Of a stretch of DNA of 64,000 nucleotides, positions 18,250 through 27,626 are shown piece after piece. Below the pieces are notes generated by a model. The model made no database searches, was not told the origin of the DNA, and saw nothing but the letters and a program-made list of their open reading frames with translations. Every line of letters begins with the position of its first letter. The first letter of the stretch is position 1. Origin of the DNA: Allomuricauda sp. (GTDB lineage: Bacteria; Bacteroidota; Bacteroidia; Flavobacteriales; Flavobacteriaceae); contig CP051244.1 of the NCBI GenBank assembly GCA_017795045.1, forward strand, positions 425,222 through 489,221. The letters run 5' to 3'. The position numbers were made by a program, and so were the translations under genes.

Positions 18250-19486
18250 ATTTTGGATCCTTTGGCTCCCCGCCCTAATCGCCCAGAGTACCTTTTCACA
18301 GTCTGAAGGTTTAACCAGTTCACCCTATTCCCTTTATGGCCTAGGAACCATAAACCAAACCAGTATTGGTATCTCCAACGGTCTAGGGCATAGCGGAATT
18401 GGACTCAAACAGGAAACGGGGATAAACAACCTCAACCCAGTAAACTTTGCATTGGTTCCCAAAAATTCCTTTTTTTATGACATTGGTATCAAGGGTGAAC
18501 TAAACCACTATGATAACCGAGGAGATGGCGAATCCAAAACAACCCTTAATTTCTCGAATTTGGCATTCGCCTTTCGAATCACGGAGGGCCTTGGGGCCGG
18601 AGTCACCATGATCCCCTACAGTGATGTTGGATACTCCCTTCTGGGATTATCCTCCAATATTGAAGGCTCCAATGAATCGTTTGAAAGCAATGTATATGGT
18701 CTTGGAGGGCTCAGTGACTTGAGCATAAATTTGGGGTATAGCCTTACAGAATCCTTAAGGCTCGGATTTACGGGTTCATTCTTATTTGGAAATATAGAGG
18801 AAACCGAATCCTTTGTGATAAGACGGAGTTACTTGGAACTCACCGAAACCACCAATTACAGTGGATTTCGAATCGGATTTGGCACCCATTGGGATATAGG
18901 TCAAAATATTACCTTGGGAAGTGTTTTGAAACTGCCTGTAACCCTGAATGGCAATCTTACACGGACAGTGGCCAAGACCCTCGATGGCGAGGAGATTGTT
19001 GTGGTGGATGCTGAAGCTGATAATGATGTTTCAGATTTTAAACTTCCCATGGAATTGGGGTTTGGAATAAGCGCCAGACTCAAAGACTCCTTTACCCTAA
19101 CAGCCGATTATCGTAAAAGCTTTTGGGATGCCACCCATCAGTCCGAGCATATTGGAACCTACACGGACCAGGACACCTATGCCTTTGGCTTGCAATATCT
19201 CAATAATCAAAGGGCCTATAAATATTGGAAAAGGATTGGTTATCGCGCAGGGTTCAACTACGACAATGGGTATTTGGCACTTAATGACCAAAAGATAGAT
19301 GGCTACACCTTTACGGCAGGACTGGGATTGCCTATTGGGGTGTTTTCCAACTCCATGATAAACTTATCGTATGGCTACAGTTCCAAAGGGTATGTGCAAA
19401 ATATATTGGTAAGGGAAAAATACCATACATTGACCGTGAATTTAAGTCTGGAAGACCTTTGGTTCAAAAAAAGGAAAATTAATTAG
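18230..19486 (+). CDS. Outer-membrane beta-barrel protein (OmpP1/FadL-like)
   Basis: 418 residues with a signal peptide ending QSTFSQ. The mature part starts SSPYSLYGLGTINQ and has alternating beta-strand patterns ending in aromatic residues throughout, with N-terminal features (GLGHSGIGL then NNLNPVNFAL) of the OmpP1/FadL-like transport barrels of Bacteroidota. Three ATG codons lie at 18230, 18233 and 18239, so the overlap with the DUF4270 gene is 11-20 bases. Transported substrate unknown. Confidence 0.8.
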   Translation: MMKMKNRFWILWLPALIAQSTFSQSEGLTSSPYSLYGLGTINQTSIGISNGLGHSGIGLKQETGINNLNPVNFALVPKNSFFYDIGIKGELNHYDNRGDGESKTTLNFSNLAFAFRITEGLGAGVTMIPYSDVGYSLLGLSSNIEGSNESFESNVYGLGGLSDLSINLGYSLTESLRLGFTGSFLFGNIEETESFVIRRSYLELTETTNYSGFRIGFGTHWDIGQNITLGSVLKLPVTLNGNLTRTVAKTLDGEEIVVVDAEADNDVSDFKLPMELGFGISARLKDSFTLTADYRKSFWDATHQSEHIGTYTDQDTYAFGLQYLNNQRAYKYWKRIGYRAGFNYDNGYLALNDQKIDGYTFTAGLGLPIGVFSNSMINLSYGYSSKGYVQNILVREKYHTLTVNLSLEDLWFKKRKIN

Positions 19487-19511
19487 ACCCTTCTTTCACC
19501 AAACAAAAAAA

Positions 19512-19540
19512 ACCTGCATTACGTAAATGCAGGTTTTTTT
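19512..19540. terminator. Bidirectional terminator between the barrel gene and tRNA-Gln
   Basis: ACCTGCATT and AATGCAGGT form a 9-bp stem with a 5-base loop, flanked by an A-tract on the left and a T-tract on the right, so it can end transcription from both the barrel gene and the leftward tRNA. Confidence 0.9.
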
Positions 19541-19541
19541 G

Positions 19542-19613
19542 TTGGCCTACAAGGACTCGAACCTTGAACGACTGAACCAAAATCAGCTGTGTTACCAATT
19601 ACACCATAGGCCA
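19542..19613 (-). tRNA. tRNA-Gln (anticodon TTG)
   Basis: Read on the minus strand, TGGCCTA and TAGGCCA form the 7-bp acceptor stem, followed by discriminator base A. The anticodon arm is GCTGA-TTTTGGT-TCAGT with anticodon TTG, and the T arm holds GGTTCGAGTCC. The CCA end is not encoded. It has its own promoter and a terminator directly behind it. Confidence 0.96.
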
Positions 19614-19653
19614 GTAAATAATTTAGCTGAACTTGATTCAGCTTTCGAGCGTG

Positions 19654-19684
19654 CAAATTTAAAACAAACTTTTGTTTCAACAAA
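19654..19684 (-). promoter_or_regulatory. Promoter of tRNA-Gln
   Basis: On the minus strand: TTTG (19684-19681), a spacer of exactly 19 bases, then TAAATTTG (19661-19654), a perfect match to the Bacteroidota consensus. The start would lie about 35 bases before the mature tRNA. Confidence 0.85.
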
Positions 19685-19804
19685 TATTTTGGGAAGATTA
19701 CGAACTATTTTTCTGTATCGTGCTGTTAAAGCTTTTCCAAAAATGGGCAATCGTCTCTCCGATATTTACTAAATTCGCCCCAATCTGGTTAAGCACCATC
19801 CATT

Positions 19805-22800
19805 ATGTTTGCAAAAGACTTCAAAAAATGGGACACCATCCTTGGGTGGGTTTCTTTCACCATAGCATTTATCGTTTATGCCCTAACCGTTGAACCCACT
19901 GGAAGTTTTTGGGATGCCGGGGAATACATTTCAACTTCAGCGAAACTACAAGTAGGACACCCTCCAGGAGCACCGTTATTGCAAATGATAGGAGCCTTTT
20001 TTGCCATGTTCGCCTTTGGCGACACCTCCAAGATCGCACTGATGGTCAATGCGGTATCTATCGTATCCAGTGCCTTTACCGTACTGTTTACTTTTTGGAC
20101 CATCACCAATTTAGTGAAAAAGATGGTGGCCAAGGGCAAACCCATCACCAATAGCAAGGCCATTGCCATTTTGGGAAGTGGTCTGGTAGGTGCTTTGGCC
20201 TTTACATTTTCAGACAGTTTTTGGTTCAATGCTGTGGAAACCGAGGTATATGCCATGGCCAGTTTGATCATGGCCCTACTACTTTGGTTGGGATTAAAAT
20301 GGACCGACAACCTGGACGACCCAAGGGGACATCGTTGGTTATTGCTCATCTGCTTTTTGATCGGACTAACCTTTGGCATCCAGTTCATGGGCTTTTTGGC
20401 CATTCCATCCATAGGATTGCTCTATTATTTCAAAAAATACAAGCAGACCAATGTAAAAAACTTTCTTTTGGCCAATATGGCCGTTATCGGTGTTTTGATC
20501 CTGGTCTATAAATTCTCGCTCACCTACGTGCTCAAGCTTTTTGGATGGAGCGAGGTCTTTTTCATCAATGAAGTGGGCCTACCGTTCAATTCCGGGACCA
20601 TCATCATGGCATTGCTCTTTATTGCAGCCTTCTATTTTGGGCTCCGATATACCCGAAAACACCATTTTTATACAGGCAACATCATTGTGCTGTGCCTCAT
20701 GTTCATCTTCCTTGGTTTCTCCTCTTGGTTGATGTTACCCATTCGGGCCAATGCCAAAACCGTGGTAAACGAAAACAACCCGGCCGATGCCAGGGCCCTT
20801 TTGGCCTACTACAACCGGGAACAATACCCCGGTGTGGAAAGCCCGTTTTATGGAGCCTACTACTCCGATACGTTTGCCCCTGCCGGCGAGGACAAGGATG
20901 AAAGTCCTAAATACGAGAAGGATCTTAAGTTGGGCAAATATGTCATTGTAAACCATTACGAAAATGCCCTTCAGGGCCCCAACGAAAAACACGTGGGTAT
21001 CTTGCCTCGGATGTGGAGCGACCAACATGCCGAAAATTACATGCGCTATTTTGGCGCACTGGATTTCCGTATAAAATCCGAATACATCTCCAACAACGAT
21101 CTCCGCGAAGCGGTAGGCCAATTTAAAACGGCATATGACCAAGGTGAACTGGATACGGAACAATACATTCGCTTTTTACGTGAATTTGGGGAGTATATAG
21201 AAGTGGAACCCCCTACCCTGGGCCAAAACCTACGATACCTTTTTGAGTTCCAATTTGGATATATGTACATGCGCTATTTCATGTGGAACTTTGTGGGCAA
21301 ACAAAACGACGTCCAGGGCAGGTATGATGACAATGGGCATTGGCTCAGTGGCATTGGCTTTCTGGACAGCCTTCAATTGGGCAGCCAAGACAACCTCCCG
21401 AGCGAATGGAAGAACAACAAGGCGCGGAACACCTACTTCTTCCTTCCCCTGCTTTTGGGAATCATCGGCATTGTATTTCAGATTTCAAGGAATCCCAAGC
21501 ATTTTTGGGTCTTGTTCGTGTTCTTTATGTTTACCGGACTGGCCATTCAGTTCTACACCAACCCATATATTTTTCAGCCTAGGGAACGGGACTATTCCCT
21601 CGTGGGGTCCTTCTACATCTTTTGCATTTGGATAGGTTTGGGTGTGTATGGTCTGTTCGAGGAATTTAAAAAATTGCTGTCCGCCAAGATAGCGGCCCCC
21701 TTGATCACTTCTTTGTGCCTATTGGGCATACCCCTTTTGATGGCTGCGGAGAATTGGGACGATCATGACCGTTCTGGACGTTATACCGCACAATCCACCG
21801 CCAAGGCTTATTTGGATTCTTGTCAGGAAGATGCCGGGGCCATACTGTTCACTATTGGGGACAATGACACCTTTCCTTTGTGGTACGTTCAGGAAATTGA
21901 ACAGTACCGAACCGATGTCCGGGTAGTGAACACCAGTCTTTTTGCCACCGATTGGTACATCGATCAGATGAAACGGAAAGCCTATGAAAGTGAGGCCATC
22001 CCCTCCCAACTCACCCATGATAAATACCGCTACGGGTCCAGGGACGCCATCTATTATCAGAATGTCACCGATAGCCGTTGGAACATCAAAGATTTTATGA
22101 ACTGGGTGGGAAGTGATAAGCCCCAGACCAAGTATAGGCACATTATGGAAAGTCGCGGAGCAGATATCAGTCAATACCCAGCAAGCACACTGGACATTGT
22201 ATACTATCCCACCAATAAAATCCGTATCCCGGTCAACAAAAAGAACGTTTTGGAAAGCGGTTTGGTCAAGGAAAAGGATTCTGCCTTGATTTTGGATTAT
22301 ATCGATATAGACCTCCCACAAAGCGCCCTTCCCAAAAATAGGATCCTAATGCTGGACCTTATTGCCAACAACGATTGGAAACGACCCATCTATTTTTCCG
22401 GGGGTAGTTTTGACAGTGCCGAATATATCTGGATGAAGGATTACCTTCAATTGGATGGTCTGGTGTACAAATTGGTCCCCATCAAGACAAAAAGTCGAAA
22501 TTCCTTTGAAATGGGACGCATTGACACCGACCTGATGTTTGATATTGTGAAGAAATGGGACTGGGGCAATTCGGGCAGTGATAAAATCTACCACGATCCC
22601 CAGACCCGTTCCCAAGGTCTTTCCTTTAGAGGGAATCTGGCCCGATTGATGGAAACCTTGATCGCGGAAAACAAAATAGACAAGGCCCGTGAGGTGATAG
22701 AAATTGCCATGACCAATATGCCGGTTGACAAATACGGTTTCTACGCCTTTGTGGAGCCTTTTGTGGATGGATACTACAAAGTGGGCGACACCGACAAGGC

Positions 22801-23137
22801 AAGGGCCCTATTTGAAAAACTGAAGAAAGTCTATCAAGAGCGATTGGAGTACTATGCCGGAACTCCCTTGGATGAACAATATGGCAAAATTGATGATATT
22901 CTGGCCGATATTCAGGCCTACAGAAGGAACATTGACATCCTTATTGAAAACCAGGACAGGGAACTGGCCGAATCCGAAACCCTCATTTTTAATGAGTATA
23001 TCGACAAGTTTTCCCAATTTGTAGGTGATGAGGATGATACTTTTGAAGAACCGGCCATGGAGCCTAATCCAGATTTGAAAGACTCCATTCCCTTGGACAC
23101 CTTGAATCCCGTAGAAGATTCCACAGCATTGGAATAA
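19805..23137 (+). CDS. DUF2723 / GT117 family membrane glycosyltransferase-like protein
   Basis: 1110 residues. The N-terminal half has ten or more membrane segments and the DUF2723 signature near the start (EPTGSFWDAGEYI, then VGHPPGAPLL), which resembles the Asp-Glu loop of protein O-mannosyltransferases. A soluble domain with NDTFPLWYVQE and RDVRVVNTSL-like strands follows, then helical TPR-like sequence (about 960-1060) and an acidic tail. The family is thought to transfer sugars from polyprenyl carriers to exported proteins; in Flavobacteria this would serve the general O-glycosylation of envelope proteins. That role is inferred from the family. Confidence 0.88.
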   Translation: MFAKDFKKWDTILGWVSFTIAFIVYALTVEPTGSFWDAGEYISTSAKLQVGHPPGAPLLQMIGAFFAMFAFGDTSKIALMVNAVSIVSSAFTVLFTFWTITNLVKKMVAKGKPITNSKAIAILGSGLVGALAFTFSDSFWFNAVETEVYAMASLIMALLLWLGLKWTDNLDDPRGHRWLLLICFLIGLTFGIQFMGFLAIPSIGLLYYFKKYKQTNVKNFLLANMAVIGVLILVYKFSLTYVLKLFGWSEVFFINEVGLPFNSGTIIMALLFIAAFYFGLRYTRKHHFYTGNIIVLCLMFIFLGFSSWLMLPIRANAKTVVNENNPADARALLAYYNREQYPGVESPFYGAYYSDTFAPAGEDKDESPKYEKDLKLGKYVIVNHYENALQGPNEKHVGILPRMWSDQHAENYMRYFGALDFRIKSEYISNNDLREAVGQFKTAYDQGELDTEQYIRFLREFGEYIEVEPPTLGQNLRYLFEFQFGYMYMRYFMWNFVGKQNDVQGRYDDNGHWLSGIGFLDSLQLGSQDNLPSEWKNNKARNTYFFLPLLLGIIGIVFQISRNPKHFWVLFVFFMFTGLAIQFYTNPYIFQPRERDYSLVGSFYIFCIWIGLGVYGLFEEFKKLLSAKIAAPLITSLCLLGIPLLMAAENWDDHDRSGRYTAQSTAKAYLDSCQEDAGAILFTIGDNDTFPLWYVQEIEQYRTDVRVVNTSLFATDWYIDQMKRKAYESEAIPSQLTHDKYRYGSRDAIYYQNVTDSRWNIKDFMNWVGSDKPQTKYRHIMESRGADISQYPASTLDIVYYPTNKIRIPVNKKNVLESGLVKEKDSALILDYIDIDLPQSALPKNRILMLDLIANNDWKRPIYFSGGSFDSAEYIWMKDYLQLDGLVYKLVPIKTKSRNSFEMGRIDTDLMFDIVKKWDWGNSGSDKIYHDPQTRSQGLSFRGNLARLMETLIAENKIDKAREVIEIAMTNMPVDKYGFYAFVEPFVDGYYKVGDTDKARALFEKLKKVYQERLEYYAGTPLDEQYGKIDDILADIQAYRRNIDILIENQDRELAESETLIFNEYIDKFSQFVGDEDDTFEEPAMEPNPDLKDSIPLDTLNPVEDSTALE

Positions 23138-23141
23138 CCAT

Positions 23142-23172
23142 AAAAAAAGCGAGGTAAAAACCTCGCTTTTTT
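23142..23172. terminator. Bidirectional terminator
   Basis: AAAAAGCGAGGT and ACCTCGCTTTTT form a 12-bp stem around an AAAA loop between two convergent genes, with T-tracts on both strands. Confidence 0.9.
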
Positions 23173-23173
23173 A

Positions 23174-23470
23174 TTAAATATATTCGTTGAGTATGCCGAT
23201 GAGCGTATTGGCGTCCTGTTCGCCGCTCTGTCGCCAGACCATCTCTCCTTTTTTGTAAATCATCAATGTGGGCAATCCCTTTATTCTAAGGGCTTGTGAC
23301 AATTCTTTGTTTTTGTCCACATCAATCTTAATTACTTTTCCCTTGTCGCCGAGGGCTGCCGCCACATCGCGCAAAACAGGATGCATGGAAGTGGATTGTT
23401 CGTTCCATTCTGCATAAAAGTCCAGTAACACTGGAACCTTTAAATCTATGAGTTCACCAAATTTAGACAT
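23174..23470 (-). CDS. Thioredoxin-fold protein without the CxxC active site
   Basis: 98 residues, a full thioredoxin fold: VPVLLDFYAEW is the strand before the active site and GLPTLMIYKKGE carries the cis-Pro loop. Where thioredoxin has WCGPC, this protein reads WNEQS, so both redox cysteines are missing and no other Cys is present. It cannot act as a disulphide reductase and is probably a binding or chaperone-like protein. It is a lone gene ending at a shared terminator. Confidence 0.85.
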   Translation of the reverse strand: MSKFGELIDLKVPVLLDFYAEWNEQSTSMHPVLRDVAAALGDKGKVIKIDVDKNKELSQALRIKGLPTLMIYKKGEMVWRQSGEQDANTLIGILNEYI

Positions 23471-23605
23471 GTGTATTCTCTGGTTTACTAACCAAAAGTA
23501 AGAAAAATTGTTAAAGTTTTACATCAAGTCAAAGCTTTACCGCATTGACGCTCGTTAAATTCACGTTAAACCTTTCTCTGCTAAAGCATCAAGGAATACA
23601 AAGAC

Positions 23606-24415
23606 CTATTCAAAAGTATAGAACCGCACCCAATCTATTTCCATTTCAACAGGCAATTCGGTGGGTTCCACCTGACCGACCCAACTGCCTCCCAATTGCA
23701 TATCCAAAAGCAAATAATGATCTCCATCCGCATAGGGAAACTGTTCTGGTTGGTCTGTCTCAATCCTAGGATAGGCAAAAGTGCGTTTGTCGTTTACATA
23801 AAACACCACACTATCCTGATATTTTTCAACGGCATAGGTATTATATCCATTTTTGTTGATGGGCGCCGTCCCGTAGTGTTTCGGATTGTCCTTGATCTTT
23901 AGATCGATCGTATACGTGGAATGGACCGTCTGGTAGACCGTGTCATCAAAATTAAGGTGCTCCATAATGTCGATTTCTCCCCCGCCAGGGTATTTCTTCC
24001 CTTGGCCCAACAACCAAAATGCCGGCCAAGCCCCTGTGGCACTGTTTAATTTGGCGCGTATTTCCAACCTGCCCAGACCAAACCACACCTTGTCCTTGGT
24101 ATACACCCCTCCTGTCAGGTATTTGGAAGTATCTGTGGCAACGGAGGTATTGTTGATTCCCCTCAGAACCAACTTCCCATCCCTAAGGGCATAGCAACTG
24201 TCATGATCACTCATATGGCGATTCCAATCCGCTCCACCTCTAGGGATTTTGGACCACTTTGTAGTGTCCAAGGATTCTTGATCAAAATTTTCTTCCCAGA
24301 CCAATTTGGGATTTTGGGATGGGTTGTACCCTAAAAACGACCCGAACAATACAATTAGAAATAAAATGGCGGCAATCTTCAAAATCTTTAATGGCATTTC
24401 TTTTGGTTTAGACAT
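23606..24415 (-). CDS. Glycoside hydrolase family 16 (beta-glucanase / laminarinase-like)
   Basis: 269 residues from the ATG at 24415 (MSKPKEMPLKILK). A single hydrophobic N-terminal segment exports or anchors the enzyme. The GH16 catalytic motif ExDxxE is complete as GGEIDIMEH, with the nucleophile and acid/base Glu on either side of the Asp; WPAFWLLG and a C-terminal EMEIDWVRFY are further family landmarks. GH16 enzymes of marine flavobacteria hydrolyse beta-1,3- or mixed beta-glucans such as laminarin, or agar/carrageenan; the exact substrate cannot be read by eye. It is not in a polysaccharide utilisation locus: no SusC/SusD genes are nearby. Confidence 0.92.
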   Translation of the reverse strand: MSKPKEMPLKILKIAAILFLIVLFGSFLGYNPSQNPKLVWEENFDQESLDTTKWSKIPRGGADWNRHMSDHDSCYALRDGKLVLRGINNTSVATDTSKYLTGGVYTKDKVWFGLGRLEIRAKLNSATGAWPAFWLLGQGKKYPGGGEIDIMEHLNFDDTVYQTVHSTYTIDLKIKDNPKHYGTAPINKNGYNTYAVEKYQDSVVFYVNDKRTFAYPRIETDQPEQFPYADGDHYLLLDMQLGGSWVGQVEPTELPVEMEIDWVRFYTFE

Positions 24416-24499
24416 TGCCCAAAGATAACCCATCAATTCTGCAATTGGATGTTAGGGTATTTCAATAAAAAATAAAGTAAGGTGTTTTGAAAAAGGGCT

Positions 24500-25732
24500 T
24501 TAGGACAATGCCTTTTTCTTCAAGGTTATTACGGAGATTTCGGGCCAAATACCAAAACGCCCCGGATATCCAATAAATCCAAAACCACGGTTCACATTGA
24601 TAAACTGTCCCATTTCCTTGTACAGTCCTGCCCAATATTTGTAACGCCACTTCACCGGGCTCCACTTTATCCACCCAGGGATCTCCACACCAAACTGCAT
24701 GCCATGGGTGTGTCCACTTAGGGTCAAATGATAGTGATAGTCATCCTGCAAGGCCACATCTTCCCAATGGGAAGGGTCATGACTCAACAGTATTTTAAAA
24801 TCATCCTTATCCACTCCTTCTTTGGCCATTTGGAGGTCTCCAGCCTTTTTAAAGCCACCACGGCCCCAGTTTTCCACACCCAACAGGGCAATTTTTTGGC
24901 CGTCCTTTTCCAAGTAACGATTGGAATTCAAGATAAGATCAAACCCCATTTCCTTTTGCATCACCTTAAGATCTTCCAAGTTTTGGGCCTTGGCCACTTC
25001 GGATTCCCAAGAAGTGTAATCCCCATAATCATGGTTCCCCAAGATGGAAAACTTTCCATCCTTGGCTTCCAAACGGGAGAAAACCTCTTTCCAAGGTTCC
25101 ATTTCAGAAGTCCTATCGTTCACCAAATCACCCGTAAAGAAAATCACATCACTTTGCTGGGCATTGATCAGGTCTATGCCATAGGCCACTTTTCTAAAAT
25201 TATCAAAGCTCCCACTATGCACGTCGGAAATCTGGGTAATCTGATATCCATCAAAAGCATCTGGAAGGTCATCGAACTCTACCTCGTATTTGAGCACCTG
25301 ATAATTATACTTTCCCCGGTACATGCCATAGAGCATAGCCCCAAACGGGATGGAGGCCAATCCCAGGGCCAAACCACTCAGGAACTTTCGCCTAGATGGA
25401 AAATAACCCGTCTCAGCTGGAGCACTCCCCACAATTTTGTTATAGCCGAATGCCACAATACGAACTACATCCTCAAGCAATAGAAAAAATCCAAGAACCA
25501 ATGCCAAGAGGAAAAACGCCAAGAAAATCCCTGCGGATAAAGCTACCGCACCGCGAATTCCATCACCGGGCACATAGGTGATGATCTTTATGGCCACAAA
25601 CAACAGCGCGCCTAAAAACAGAATTCCATAGGCCCAATGCATCCACGGACTCTTAAACAACGTCCTGAAAGCCTGAAAGCCATAAATGGCAAAGACTATA
25701 TAAAGAATTCCCAATAGGATAAAACGAGACAT
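24500..25732 (-). CDS. Membrane-anchored metallophosphoesterase (YkuE/YaeI-like)
   Basis: 410 residues. Three hydrophobic segments fill the first 100 residues. At about residue 113 comes SRRKFLSGLALGLASIPFGAML, a Tat-like motif plus a fourth hydrophobic segment, and then the calcineurin-like domain: QISDVHSG, FTGDLVND, GNHDYG, LSHDPSHW and SGHTHGMQFG supply all metal ligands. The phosphoesterase domain is therefore expected outside the cytoplasm. Relatives act on UDP-sugar lipids or phospholipids; the substrate here is unknown. Confidence 0.92.
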   Translation of the reverse strand: MSRFILLGILYIVFAIYGFQAFRTLFKSPWMHWAYGILFLGALLFVAIKIITYVPGDGIRGAVALSAGIFLAFFLLALVLGFFLLLEDVVRIVAFGYNKIVGSAPAETGYFPSRRKFLSGLALGLASIPFGAMLYGMYRGKYNYQVLKYEVEFDDLPDAFDGYQITQISDVHSGSFDNFRKVAYGIDLINAQQSDVIFFTGDLVNDRTSEMEPWKEVFSRLEAKDGKFSILGNHDYGDYTSWESEVAKAQNLEDLKVMQKEMGFDLILNSNRYLEKDGQKIALLGVENWGRGGFKKAGDLQMAKEGVDKDDFKILLSHDPSHWEDVALQDDYHYHLTLSGHTHGMQFGVEIPGWIKWSPVKWRYKYWAGLYKEMGQFINVNRGFGFIGYPGRFGIWPEISVITLKKKALS

Positions 25733-25786
25733 GCAATTTTTTTTACAAAATTATCGCTAAACTTCTAAAAAATAGGGTTTTTGGAT

Positions 25787-26506
25787 TTATTTAACGGCTT
25801 GAATGATACGACGAACAACTGCTTCATTTGTTACCGCCACCTCATCCTCTGCTAAATGTTTGGAAGAATTCATACTGATTTTCCCAGCAACATCTGCTGG
25901 ATTTCCAAAGGAAGTTCCCGAACAATGTATCGCACTCAGACCTGTTGCTTTGAATAGAGGTGCATTCTGTGGAGCCACCCCTCCCCCGGCCATAATGGTC
26001 ATGGAGGTTTGTTGTTGCCATGCCCCAAGGTTCTTAATTCCTTTCTCTGCCGATGTCTGCCCTCCCGAGGTCAAAACGGTATCCACGCCCATGGTTTCCA
26101 ATTCAGTCAAAGCCACAAGCGGATTAGGTATCCATTCAAAGGCACGGTGAAACGTAAAATGTAGCGGTTTGGCCAAGGTGACCAGTTCGCGGGTCCGTTC
26201 CACATCCAAAGTACCATCTTTCAAAAGCACTCCTGAGACAATACCCTTCACTCCCATTCTTTTGCATTGGACGATATCCGCCTTCATCACCTCAAACTCA
26301 GCATCGGAATAGGTAAAATGGGCACTTCGGGGACGGATGAGCACATGGACGGGAATCTTCAAATCGCGCTGGACCAGTTCAAGCAAACCATGGGATGGGG
26401 TTACCCCGCCAACCCCCAGTTCCGAACATAATTCAATACGGTCCGCCCCTGCTTTTTGGGCATTCAATGCCGATTCCAACGAATTGGCACAAACTTCTAC
26501 AAGCAT
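25787..26506 (-). CDS. cutC: CutC family protein
   Basis: 239 residues from the ATG at 26506, giving MLVEVCANSLESALNAQKAGADRIELCSEL, the normal N-terminus of CutC; an upstream ATG at 26545 would overlap the divergent gene. The TIM-barrel family features GGVTPSHGLL, HVLIRPR and HFTFHRAFE are present. CutC was linked to copper homeostasis in E. coli, though its biochemical function remains uncertain. It is divergent from the glycosylasparaginase gene with a 38-base gap. Confidence 0.93.
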   Translation of the reverse strand: MLVEVCANSLESALNAQKAGADRIELCSELGVGGVTPSHGLLELVQRDLKIPVHVLIRPRSAHFTYSDAEFEVMKADIVQCKRMGVKGIVSGVLLKDGTLDVERTRELVTLAKPLHFTFHRAFEWIPNPLVALTELETMGVDTVLTSGGQTSAEKGIKNLGAWQQQTSMTIMAGGGVAPQNAPLFKATGLSAIHCSGTSFGNPADVAGKISMNSSKHLAEDEVAVTNEAVVRRIIQAVK

Positions 26507-26544
26507 ATTCCTATCTTTAAAACCTAAAAATAAACAACCCTTCA

Positions 26545-27540
26545 ATGCAAAGACGAAAATTCCTTAAAAATTCAAGCCTTACCACTGCAGGATTGCTGTC
26601 AGTTCCCGTATTGGCCTCATGCAAAGACGAAAATAAGACCCCCGAAGCCGTTCCTCCCATCCAAGTCGTAAAACCCATTGCGGTATGCACTTGGAACTTT
26701 GGCAACGCCACCGCCAAAGCCTGGGAAGTATTGAACAGCGGAGGCTCCGCTCTGGATGCCGTGGAACAGGGTGTCATGATAGAAGAAGCCGATGTGACCA
26801 ACGAAACGGTTGGAAAAGGGGGTCGCCCCGATCGTGACGGTAACGTAACCTTGGACGCCTGCATCATGGACAAGGACGGCAATTGTGGCTCCGTGGTCTA
26901 CCTTCAGAACATTGCACATCCAGTGTCCGTGGCCAGAAAGGTGATGGAAGAAACCCCCCATATTATCTTGGCGGGCAAGGGTGCCGAAAAGTTTGCCTAC
27001 GAGCAGGGTTTTGAAAAAGAGGACCTACTCACCGAAAGTACCCGAAAACAATATCAGGAATGGCTCAAGACTTCAAAGTACGAGACCACCATCAATATAG
27101 AAAACCACGATACCATTGGGATGTTGGCCATTGACGCCAACGGCGACATAGCCGGGGCCTGTACCACCAGTGGAATGGCCTATAAAGTCGCTGGTCGTGT
27201 GGGCGACTCCCCCATTATCGGTGCCGGATTGTATGTGGACAACGAAGTGGGCGGCGCCACCGCTACAGGTGTAGGTGAAGAGGTAATCCGTACCGTGGGC
27301 AGTTTTTTGATCGTGGAATTGATGCGACAAGGCATGAGCCCCCAAGAAGCATGCGAGGTGGGTGTAAAACGCATCATGAAGAAAAACGAAGGTCGGAAGG
27401 ATTTCCAAATCGGGTTCTTGGCCATCAACAAAAATGGGGAAACGGGGGGCTATTGCGTACATCCTGGGTTTACCTATCGCGAGTACAGTGAAAACGGCCA
27501 CGAGAACAGACAGGTGAGCAGTTTTTACCAAAAGTCGTAG
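26545..27540 (+). CDS. N4-(beta-N-acetylglucosaminyl)-L-asparaginase (glycosylasparaginase)
   Basis: 331 residues. An Ntn-hydrolase that removes the Asn-linked GlcNAc unit from glycopeptides. The N-terminus (RRKFLKNSSL then LASCKD) combines a twin-arginine motif with a lipobox-like Cys, so export is expected. Autoprocessing would occur before Thr190 in ENHDTIGML, which becomes the nucleophile, as in the well-studied Elizabethkingia enzyme. GRVGDSPIIGAGLYVDNEVG is the substrate-binding loop. Together with GH16 it suggests scavenging of complex glycans or glycoproteins. Confidence 0.93.
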   Translation: MQRRKFLKNSSLTTAGLLSVPVLASCKDENKTPEAVPPIQVVKPIAVCTWNFGNATAKAWEVLNSGGSALDAVEQGVMIEEADVTNETVGKGGRPDRDGNVTLDACIMDKDGNCGSVVYLQNIAHPVSVARKVMEETPHIILAGKGAEKFAYEQGFEKEDLLTESTRKQYQEWLKTSKYETTINIENHDTIGMLAIDANGDIAGACTTSGMAYKVAGRVGDSPIIGAGLYVDNEVGGATATGVGEEVIRTVGSFLIVELMRQGMSPQEACEVGVKRIMKKNEGRKDFQIGFLAINKNGETGGYCVHPGFTYREYSENGHENRQVSSFYQKS

Positions 27541-27626
27541 GAGAAACAAGACCGCTGCGCTTCTAGATTTTAGAGCGCTTCGCTGTTAGATTTTTGGAAC
27601 CAAGAAAGTTTGAATTGGACAATAAA
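27541..27626. repeat. Imperfect repeat between the asparaginase gene and the A+T-rich gene
   Basis: GCGCTTCTAGATTTTAGAGCGC (an imperfect hairpin, one base bulged) is followed by a near-copy GCGCTTCGCTGTTAGATTTT. It may be a weak terminator or a decayed repeat. Low confidence. Confidence 0.35.
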
